Origin: Peptoniphilus lacydonensis
GTDB taxonomy: Bacteria > Bacillota > Clostridia > Tissierellales > Peptoniphilaceae
NCBI RefSeq assembly: GCF_900106515.1
Contig: NZ_FNWF01000002.1
Coordinates: forward strand, 92,001 to 156,000
Reading direction: 5' to 3'
Length of the DNA: 64,000 nt
Below are positions 58,075-64,000 of the stretch, in pieces. The notes under the pieces are model-generated. The model saw only the letters and a program-made list of their open reading frames with translations. It searched no databases and had not been told where the DNA came from. Position 1 is the first letter of the stretch; each line of letters begins with the position of its first letter. The position numbers and the translations under genes were made by a program.

Positions 58075-58835
58075 CATTTATATCTCTTTATAACTCTATC
58101 ATTTATTCCATCCCAGAAACCATTTCTAAAAATTCTAAATCCATCTATGTAAAGAAATTTAAAAATTTTATTATTTAGGATTTCTATCTCACTATCAGTT
58201 AAATAGGAATCTAGCTCTTCAATTTGTACGTCATTGTCTTCGCTTTTAAAAACAAGTTGTAAATCAAGATGATCATTAATTTTATTAATTTTATCATCAA
58301 TTAATTTTTTCTTTACATCTGTAACTGTATTTCTTATAAAAACCCTAATTTGCCTGTCTTTTCTAATTTCTTTAAAGATTAATTTCTTAAAAGATAAAAC
58401 TTCTTCATTTTTAAATTCATATTGGAAAAGCTTTTTCCTATTATAAAGTTCATCAATAGTTAAATATTTCAAAGCTATCATTTCAAGAGTATTAATATGC
58501 TTTTTAGAGTTGAAACCCAACCTATATCCCTCTAAATACAAATAAAGTTCTAATCTATTGACATCATCATGTATTAAACTAGATAAATTTCTAGCAATAA
58601 GCTCAATTCCATCTTTTTGTCTGTAAATTTTTATTATATCTTTTCTCAAATTTTCAAGGGTAACATATCTTGGATAAATATTTTCAATAGACTCGTAAAT
58701 GTTGTAAATATTTAAAAGAATATTTATACTATCCAAATCCCCTTTATATAAGAAATTCGCAATTAGGTATTTTTTTATATCTTTAAAGGCAACAGTTTTT
58801 AAAGGTTTTTGATTTAATTTTCGTGCCAATTCCAT
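58074..58835 (-). CDS. Hypothetical helical protein upstream of ruvC
   Basis: 253 residues, predicted mostly alpha-helical, rich in I, L, K, N and Y, with no signal peptide or membrane helix and no enzyme motif that I recognise. The C-terminus is basic (NDRVIKRYK). ATG with GGAGG 8 bases upstream; that ribosome site lies in the 3' arm of a hairpin (58840-58892) that also looks like the terminator of asnA. It has its own terminator, so it is a single-gene unit, not part of the ruv operon. Confidence 0.7.
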   Translation of the reverse strand: MELARKLNQKPLKTVAFKDIKKYLIANFLYKGDLDSINILLNIYNIYESIENIYPRYVTLENLRKDIIKIYRQKDGIELIARNLSSLIHDDVNRLELYLYLEGYRLGFNSKKHINTLEMIALKYLTIDELYNRKKLFQYEFKNEEVLSFKKLIFKEIRKDRQIRVFIRNTVTDVKKKLIDDKINKINDHLDLQLVFKSEDNDVQIEELDSYLTDSEIEILNNKIFKFLYIDGFRIFRNGFWDGINDRVIKRYK

Positions 58836-58892
58836 AAAAAAATCCTCCGATAGTTCGTATAAAAATATTATACTATAACTTCAAGAGGATTT
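58836..58892 (-). terminator. Hairpin ending asnA and covering the next gene's ribosome site
   Basis: Arms GAGGATTT (58885-58892) and AAATCCTC (58840-58847) pair across 37 bases that contain a smaller ATAG/CTAT dyad. On the minus strand the 3' arm runs into seven T. The 3' arm includes the GGAGG of the gene starting at 58835, so folding could both end transcription and hide that site. Confidence 0.5.
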
Positions 58893-58918
58893 AAATCTAA
58901 TTTATAAATTTATTAGAA

Positions 58919-59914
58919 TTATAATAACTTTATTTTATTTTCTTTACAAAAATTCAAACTGTTTTCGTCCCAAACCCCAACTTGCACTTCTCCTATATGA
59001 CTTTTTTCTAAAAAGAACATGCAAATTCTAGATTGGCCTATTCCTCCTCCAATTGTGTAAGGAAGCTTTGCATTTAAAATGTCACTGTGATAAGGCAACT
59101 GAAATCTATCAGTAGTATTTGTTTTTTCGCATTGATCCTTTAAAGAGTTTTCATCAACACGAATACCCATACTTGAAACTTCTATTGAGTTTTTTAACAC
59201 TTCATCCCAAAGTAAAATATCCCCATTTAAATTCCAATCATCATAATCAGGACTTCTATCGTCGTGTGGTTTTCCAGAATTTAACTTATTTCCAATACCC
59301 ATTATAAAGACAGCACCTTTGTCTTTACAAATCAATTTTTCTCTTTCTTTAGAAGTTTTATCAGGATATAAATCTTCTAATTCCTGAGAAGTTATAAAGA
59401 AAATTTCATCTGGTAACTTTTTTGACAAAATATAAGGATAAGTTTGATTTATATACTCTTCTGTCCTTTTGAACACAGAATATATTTCTTTTACAGTTAA
59501 AAAAAGATATTCTTTATTCCTATCAGATTTATCAATTATTTTTTCCCAATCCCATTGATCAACATAAGATGAATGAATTTCATCAAGTTCTTCTTCTGCT
59601 CTTATGGCATTCATATCAGCATAAATACCTTCATACATATTAAAATCATATTCCTTTAAAGCGTTCCTTTTCCATTTTGCCAAGGATTGTACAATTTCAA
59701 CATTTATGCCATATTGTCTAAGATTGAAATCAACTGCTTTTTCTCCATTTAAATTGTCATTTAGGCCTGTTTCTGGTCTTACAAAAAGTGGTGCAGAAAC
59801 TCTTTGAAGGTTTAAAGTATTTGCCAAATCTCTTTGGAAATAATCCTTTACAGATTTTATTGCTATCTGAGTTTCTCTAAGGTCTAATTCTGTCGCACTC
59901 GAATTGTTTCTCAT
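58919..59914 (-). CDS. asnA: Aspartate-ammonia ligase (asparagine synthetase A)
   Basis: Makes asparagine from aspartate, ammonia and ATP; class II synthetase fold. 331 residues from ATG 59914, which has GGAGG before it; in-frame starts farther upstream would run through the preceding terminator. Motifs: SLAKWKRNALKEYDF near 75, DQWDWEK near 120, PDYDDWNLNGDILLW near 220, SSMGIRVDE near 245, and GGGIGQSR near 290. Flanked by terminators on both sides, so monocistronic. Confidence 0.95.
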   Translation of the reverse strand: MRNNSSATELDLRETQIAIKSVKDYFQRDLANTLNLQRVSAPLFVRPETGLNDNLNGEKAVDFNLRQYGINVEIVQSLAKWKRNALKEYDFNMYEGIYADMNAIRAEEELDEIHSSYVDQWDWEKIIDKSDRNKEYLFLTVKEIYSVFKRTEEYINQTYPYILSKKLPDEIFFITSQELEDLYPDKTSKEREKLICKDKGAVFIMGIGNKLNSGKPHDDRSPDYDDWNLNGDILLWDEVLKNSIEVSSMGIRVDENSLKDQCEKTNTTDRFQLPYHSDILNAKLPYTIGGGIGQSRICMFFLEKSHIGEVQVGVWDENSLNFCKENKIKLL

Positions 59915-59933
59915 CTTTTTCCTCCATAATTTT

Positions 59934-59963
59934 AAAAAAACTTTCACCCATAATGGATGAAAG
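59934..59963 (-). terminator. Terminator of the phospholipase C-like gene
   Basis: Minus-strand 10-bp stem CTTTCATCCA/TGGGTGAAAG (59954-59963 with 59941-59950, one T-G pair), 3-base loop, followed by seven T; 7 bases after the stop at 59971. Confidence 0.88.
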
Positions 59964-59970
59964 AATTTTA

Positions 59971-60621
59971 TCAAATAAATTGTATATCTAATTCCTCGCC
60001 GTAATCAAGTATTGATTCTATTACTAAAAGCGAAATATTTGTAGACAAATTTAATGCAAAGTTTAAATCATTATCAAAACTATGATTTGAACTTTTATAT
60101 TCTTTTATTACCTCAACTAAATAATTCTTTATTTTGAGTTCTAATTTTTGGTCTATATTTGCAAAGAAATTAATATTTTCGGATTTAATTGTATCAATAA
60201 AATGTTCTTCTAAATACTTATTCTCTCTTGCATAAATAGCTAAATCTTGTTCATATTTGACATGTTTTCTAAAATTATCTACAAAAGTCATTCTATAAGC
60301 ATGAGGATAACAAACAAAATCACATAGATAATGCATAATTATCCCAAGTTTTTTACTGATATAATTAATAAATAATTTACTTTCATTTCCTTCAGAATAT
60401 GAGTACCTTGAAAAATAAATTAATTTACTTATTTCCCTTGCAATATAATCTCCAGACTCATCAAAATAATGTCTTTTAGTTTTATAATAAGGGAGCACAT
60501 CAGGAGCTATTGAACCCCAAAGCATTTTTTCTAAATTTAAATTAATTTCGTATTTCTCTTTTATTCTATCGTGAACAATTTTTGCCACAATTTTGTGTGT
60601 ATCAGGTAAAATTTTAAACAC
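59971..60621 (-). CDS. Zinc-dependent phospholipase C family protein
   Basis: 216 residues. The metal-ligand pattern of the bacterial zinc phospholipase C/S1-P1 nuclease fold is visible: an N-terminal THKIVA histidine, GSIAPD near 36, and IMHYLCDFVCYPH near 95-107 (two histidines and an aspartate), then H near 118 (RKHVKYEQDL). There is no signal peptide, unlike secreted alpha-toxins, so a housekeeping or cytoplasmic role is more likely; substrate unknown. GTG start; a TAG lies two codons upstream in frame, so no earlier start is possible. Own promoter at 60654-60682. Confidence 0.78.
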   Translation of the reverse strand: MFKILPDTHKIVAKIVHDRIKEKYEINLNLEKMLWGSIAPDVLPYYKTKRHYFDESGDYIAREISKLIYFSRYSYSEGNESKLFINYISKKLGIIMHYLCDFVCYPHAYRMTFVDNFRKHVKYEQDLAIYARENKYLEEHFIDTIKSENINFFANIDQKLELKIKNYLVEVIKEYKSSNHSFDNDLNFALNLSTNISLLVIESILDYGEELDIQFI

Positions 60622-60653
60622 ATCCTATTAAAAATATTGTTAAATACATCTTA

Positions 60654-60682
60654 ATTCTATACTTATAAAGCGAAATTGTCAA
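60654..60682 (-). promoter_or_regulatory. Promoter of the phospholipase C-like gene
   Basis: Minus-strand TTGACA (60677-60682), 17-bp spacer, TAGAAT (60654-60659). The consensus -35 overlaps the stop codon of the upstream GH18 gene. Confidence 0.75.
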
Positions 60683-62319
60683 TTTTTATTTGTTTTATCT
60701 AATTCTTTTGATATTACATCCCAAATATTATTAGTTTCAAATCCAAGTCTCCAACTTCCAACTCCAGCTAAATTATATTTATTTACCAAAGAAACTTTTT
60801 TCTCAATAGAATTTGCATCTTCAATCCAAATTTTATAAGTTGAACCATTTTCTTCATATTCAATATAATTTTGTTGAGATTCCTTATCCCATGTTGGTTT
60901 TAAATCTTTTGAAGCAATTAAATTTGCCACATCATCCATAGAAATTGTTTTAGATGTAACTTTTCCACCACTTTCTTTCCAAAGTCTAGTGTAAAGAGGA
61001 ACGCCTAAAATCATTTTTTTGTTAGGAATATTTTTGAATAAAACATTTATACTACCTTCAACCCATTTATATTGAGCAACTGATCCTGATTCATCTGATG
61101 AAGCCCAATGTTGATCATAAGCCATTACAACAATATAGTCAGAAATTTCTGAAAGGGCTTTTCTATCATATGGCTCTTTAGTCACATCAGAAGATATTTG
61201 TGGTGTAACATCAACGGTAATTATAAAATTATCTCCAGCACTTTCTCTTAATTCCTCTACAAAAGCTGTTATATTATCTCTATCATCTACATAGGTATGT
61301 TCGAAGTCTATATTGATTCCTTTCATATTATATTTATTACAAAGTTCTAAAGTTTTATTTATAATCTTTTTTCTAGTTTCTTTGTTTGACAAAGCCTTAT
61401 GGGTTATATCTGGGTCAAAAGAATTATCAAGGTATGCCCAAACATCTACTCCCATCTCATTATATTTCTTAATATAATTTTGATTTCCTCTGTCAATCAT
61501 ATCCCCATTTTCATTCCTTATAGAGAACCATGTAGGGATAATCACATCAAGTCCATTTATATTTTTTATACTTTCAATTTTTTTATCAGAATGTTCTGCA
61601 TAAGTATAATCCCAAGTTAAATTGATTAAATCTGTTGAAATATTTTTATTTGATGTTTTTAAAACTTTTTTTTCAAAATTTTCATCTACATCTTCCTTTG
61701 ATACATAACCAACATAACCTTCTACCATTCTAACTTTATAAGAATTTCCTTTTTCACCATAAACATATAGTTCTTCTTTTTCAGGTAGTTTTTTTATTAT
61801 AGGACTTCTCTTAGAACTGTCTTCTCTAAGAAGAGTTTCTTTTTTAGTCTTAGTTAAATTATATTCTTTATCTTTATAATCCAATAATAGAAGTCTAATA
61901 TCTTTGTTGTATCTTAGATTAACATCGTAATCATATATAAATGCTTCAATTGGAAGCATAATTTTGCCATTTTTTTTGATAACAGGAGATCTCAAATCAA
62001 TCTCTCCATTATTAAATTTTGCCTTGTATTCATTTATTTTTAAAATTTTATTAGCATGATCGTTTTTAAGTTTTACTTCATCTGTTGATTTATCATAGCT
62101 AATATTTTTATCTAAATATTTTTTAATATAGTCGTAAGAAAGATAAATCATTCCATCTTCAATGCAGAAATCATCTTTGTCTATATCTCTATCTTCTGTT
62201 ATAAAATTAAAGTCATCGTATTTTGTGGAAATTTTAGTAGTTCCTCTATTTTCAACAAATAAAAAAGCACCTACCGCCAAAATTAAGATCAAAAAAATTC
62301 CTAGAAAAAGTTTTTTCAT
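60679..62319 (-). CDS. Secreted/membrane-anchored GH18 glycoside hydrolase with stalk and SH3-like domains
   Basis: 546 residues from ATG 62319 (AGGGTGATATTT upstream; an in-frame GTG at 62328 overlaps that site). N-terminal membrane/signal helix (about 5-22), a copper-amine-oxidase-like stalk domain (about 40-135, IMLPIEAFIYDYDVNL), a bacterial SH3-like domain (about 150-200), then a GH18 barrel with INIDFEH (catalytic Glu) near 340 and AYDQHWASSDESG near 390. This matches YaaH/SleL-like peptidoglycan or chitin N-acetylglucosaminidases; a wall hydrolase is the likely role. Confidence 0.85.
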   Translation of the reverse strand: MKKLFLGIFLILILAVGAFLFVENRGTTKISTKYDDFNFITEDRDIDKDDFCIEDGMIYLSYDYIKKYLDKNISYDKSTDEVKLKNDHANKILKINEYKAKFNNGEIDLRSPVIKKNGKIMLPIEAFIYDYDVNLRYNKDIRLLLLDYKDKEYNLTKTKKETLLREDSSKRSPIIKKLPEKEELYVYGEKGNSYKVRMVEGYVGYVSKEDVDENFEKKVLKTSNKNISTDLINLTWDYTYAEHSDKKIESIKNINGLDVIIPTWFSIRNENGDMIDRGNQNYIKKYNEMGVDVWAYLDNSFDPDITHKALSNKETRKKIINKTLELCNKYNMKGINIDFEHTYVDDRDNITAFVEELRESAGDNFIITVDVTPQISSDVTKEPYDRKALSEISDYIVVMAYDQHWASSDESGSVAQYKWVEGSINVLFKNIPNKKMILGVPLYTRLWKESGGKVTSKTISMDDVANLIASKDLKPTWDKESQQNYIEYEENGSTYKIWIEDANSIEKKVSLVNKYNLAGVGSWRLGFETNNIWDVISKELDKTNKN

Positions 62320-62365
62320 AAATATCACCCTTTTTTTTAATTATTTGTTCAAAATAAAAGATACT

Positions 62366-62385
62366 AAAAATAGGACTTAAAGTCC
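62366..62385 (-). terminator. Terminator of the rimM-trmD-rplS operon
   Basis: Minus-strand GGACT-TTA-AGTCC (62381-62385 with 62373-62377), then TATTTTT; 5 bases beyond the rplS stop. Confidence 0.8.
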
Positions 62386-62390
62386 CATTC

Positions 62391-62738
62391 TCAGTAATTA
62401 TTTCTTTCTTTAACTTTTGCAGCCTTACCTTGTCTATCTCTGAGATAGTAGAGTTTAGCACGTCTTACACTACCTTTTCTTGTAACAACAAGATCTGCAA
62501 TTCTTGGAGAATTAAGAAGGAAAGTTCTTTCAACTCCAATTCCGTAAGAAATTCTTCTAACTGTAAAAGTTTTTCTTGAACCTTTACCTTGAATTTTTAA
62601 TACAGTACCATCAAAAACTTGAACTCTTTGTCTTTCGCCTTCAATGATTTTGTAGTGAACACTTACAGTATCTCCAACATTAAATTTTGGTAAATTTTCA
62701 TTTATTTGTTCATTTTCAATAGCTTTAATATAATCCAT
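62391..62738 (-). CDS. rplS: 50S ribosomal protein L19
   Basis: 115 residues, normal length. Lies at the 30S-50S interface. Recognisable [16 protein letters not shown] near 20, [32 protein letters not shown] near 63 and [23 protein letters not shown] after GGAAGGAGGTAAAGACA. Its start overlaps trmD by 14 bases; last gene of khpA-rimM-trmD-rplS. Confidence 0.98.
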   Translation of the reverse strand: MDYIKAIENEQINENLPKFNVGDTVSVHYKIIEGERQRVQVFDGTVLKIQGKGSRKTFTVRRISYGIGVERTFLLNSPRIADLVVTRKGSVRRAKLYYLRDRQGKAAKVKERNNY

Positions 62739-63468
62739 TGTCTTTACCTCCTTCCAATAAATCTTTTAATATATCTTTTTCTTCATCATTTAAGTTTTTA
62801 TTTTCTAATAAATCTGGCCTTTTCTGTAAAGTATTTTTTATAGATTCAATAAGTCTATATTTTCTAATTTTCTCATGATCTCCACTTAAAAGAATATCCG
62901 GGACAGTAAGCCCTCTAAATTCTTTAGGTCTAGTGTATTGTGGATGTTCCAATAATCCATTGTAGTGAGATTCATCTTTAAAAGATTCATCACTAGAAAG
63001 AACTCCATCTAATAATCTAGATACTCCATCTATTACAACCATAGATGCCAATTCTCCACCAGTTAATACATAATCTCCAATAGAAATTTCTTCATCAACA
63101 TAATTTTCAATAACCCTATTGTCTATTCCTTCATAATGACCATTTAAAAGTATTATATGTTCTTCTTCTTTTAACTCTTTTAATTTTTGCTGAGTTAAAA
63201 CTTTTCCCTGTGGCGACATATAATAAACTTTAGAATTATTCTCTTTTACAGATTCTATTGCTTCTACTATTGGTTTTACTTGCATTAACATACCAGGTCC
63301 ACCACCATAGGGATAATCATCAACTTGAAGATACTTATTTATAGCAAAATCTCTTATATCAACCGTTTCAAGATCTAATTTTCCTTCTCCAATGGCCCTT
63401 CCTACAATAGAAAAATCTCTAATGTGATTAATGAAATCTGGAAATAATGTCAAAACACTAATCTTCAC
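62725..63468 (-). CDS. trmD: tRNA (guanine-N1)-methyltransferase TrmD
   Basis: Methylates G37 of tRNAs to prevent +1 frameshifting. 247 residues with the trefoil-knot SAM site: [13 protein letters not shown] near 107, [13 protein letters not shown] near 130, and [13 protein letters not shown] near 51; HPQYTRP near 175. GTG start with AAGGAATGA upstream, overlapping rimM by 4 bases. Confidence 0.97.
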   Translation of the reverse strand: MKISVLTLFPDFINHIRDFSIVGRAIGEGKLDLETVDIRDFAINKYLQVDDYPYGGGPGMLMQVKPIVEAIESVKENNSKVYYMSPQGKVLTQQKLKELKEEEHIILLNGHYEGIDNRVIENYVDEEISIGDYVLTGGELASMVVIDGVSRLLDGVLSSDESFKDESHYNGLLEHPQYTRPKEFRGLTVPDILLSGDHEKIRKYRLIESIKNTLQKRPDLLENKNLNDEEKDILKDLLEGGKDNGLY

Positions 63469-63968
63469 AAAATCATTCCTTCTATTAACTTTATAGTTAT
63501 TGTGGAATCTATTTTTTTAACAAATTCTTTAACTGCAGGTATCTGATAAATTTCTTTATCATCACTTTCAATTAAAAAAATGTCATTAGCTGGATATTCA
63601 AGAACATTTTTCAAAACTCCAATATAATTTTTATCAGTATCATAAACCTTTTTTCCAATTATATCAGAAATGTAGTACTGATCTTTTTTTAAAGTTAGTC
63701 TATCTTTATCATTAATGTAAATTTCACTACCCTTTAAATTTAAAACTTCATTTATATCTTCATAGCCCTCAAAGGTTATATAAATAAAATTATTTATCCG
63801 AGCTTTTTTTATATAAAATTCTTCTAAATTATCCCCAACATAAACATTTTTTAACTTTAAAAATCTTTTGTTATCAAAAGTATAAGGTTCAACTTTAAGT
63901 TCTCCCTTTATGCCATGAGTGTTTATAATTTTACCAATACAGGTAATTGAATCTTTAATATTCTTCAA
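63465..63968 (-). CDS. rimM: 16S rRNA processing protein RimM
   Basis: 30S maturation factor binding S19. 167 residues: an N-terminal RimM domain (IGKIINTHGIKGELKVEPYT near 12-31) and a C-terminal PRC-barrel (from about 95, YYISDIIGKKVYD; PANDIFLI near 125). TTG start at 63968; no other plausible start precedes the conserved GKIINTHG. It overlaps the end of khpA by 14 bases. Confidence 0.94.
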   Translation of the reverse strand: MKNIKDSITCIGKIINTHGIKGELKVEPYTFDNKRFLKLKNVYVGDNLEEFYIKKARINNFIYITFEGYEDINEVLNLKGSEIYINDKDRLTLKKDQYYISDIIGKKVYDTDKNYIGVLKNVLEYPANDIFLIESDDKEIYQIPAVKEFVKKIDSTITIKLIEGMIL

Positions 63969-64000
63969 TTTCTAAATTAACCTTTACATTTTCTTTAAGT
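63955..64000 (-). CDS. khpA: KH-domain RNA-binding protein KhpA, C-terminal end only
   Basis: The last 14 codons of a gene entering from the right edge: reads LKENVKVNLEIEEY then TAA at 63955-63957. The -KVNLEI-E- ending and place just before rimM match KhpA in the rpsP-khpA-rimM-trmD-rplS operon. It is partial, so the assignment leans on synteny. Confidence 0.7.
   Translation of the reverse strand, partial: LKENVKVNLEIEEY

Overview
The window is a very AT-rich chromosome segment (mostly A/T by eye) from an anaerobic low-GC Firmicute. The best guess is a non-sporulating Gram-positive anaerobic coccus of the Tissierellia/Peptoniphilaceae type. This rests on the SCIFF peptide with its radical-SAM maturase (a clostridial hallmark), HemZ, an RseC-type protein, SLH-anchored surface protein, purple-Firmicute style SOS genes (lexA/yneA) and strong AGGAGG/GGTGAT ribosome sites with many TTG and GTG starts. 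The genus cannot be fixed from sequence reading alone. No rRNA, tRNA, CRISPR array or insertion sequence was seen.

Layout. 1-6600 (+): pgsA (cut by the window edge), cinA and recA, followed by an SbcD-like nuclease and what looks like an SbcC/Rad50-type ATPase split over separate genes with a small coiled-coil gene between them, then a TrpR-like yerC. 6600-12150 (-): rqcH, a secreted stalk-domain protein, a Xer-type tyrosine recombinase and rny. 12150-13300: divergent yneA/lexA with a cluster of five AAC-N4-GTT operators. 13400-21600 (-): ynbB-like PLP enzyme, then the tightly packed miaB-mutS-mutL-miaA operon. 21660-30620 (-): FAD oxidoreductase, rluD, lspA, ylmH, sepF, yggS, an HlyD-like protein, then gpsA, plsY, der. 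30727-31949 (+): a split ThrE-type exporter. 31990-45200 (-): TraB-like protein, two unknown membrane coiled-coil proteins, rseC-like, aspS, a divergent MurE-like ligase, hemZ, an MBL hydrolase, dtd, relA and recJ. 45383-50611 (-): a 5.2-kb gene for an SLH-anchored surface metallohydrolase interrupted by two in-frame TAA codons. 50750-58835 (-): scfB, scfA, yajC, tgt, queA, a SpoIID-like protein, ruvB, ruvA, ruvC and an unknown gene. 58919-64000 (-): asnA, a zinc phospholipase C-like protein, a GH18 hydrolase, rplS, trmD, rimM and the last codons of khpA.

How it fits together. Genome maintenance dominates: RecA, LexA, SbcCD-like, MutSL, RecJ, RuvABC and a Xer recombinase all lie in one window, alongside translation-quality genes (RqcH, MiaA/B, Tgt/QueA, TrmD/RimM/L19, Dtd, AspS, RelA) and division/envelope genes (SepF, YneA, LspA, PlsY, MurE-like). 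The least conventional parts are the multi-gene SbcCD-like locus behind recA, whose ATPase arm carries exact 47-residue tandem repeats, the SOS operator cluster, and the interrupted surface-protein gene. Most genes are separated by compact intrinsic terminators, several of which overlap or abut the preceding stop codon.
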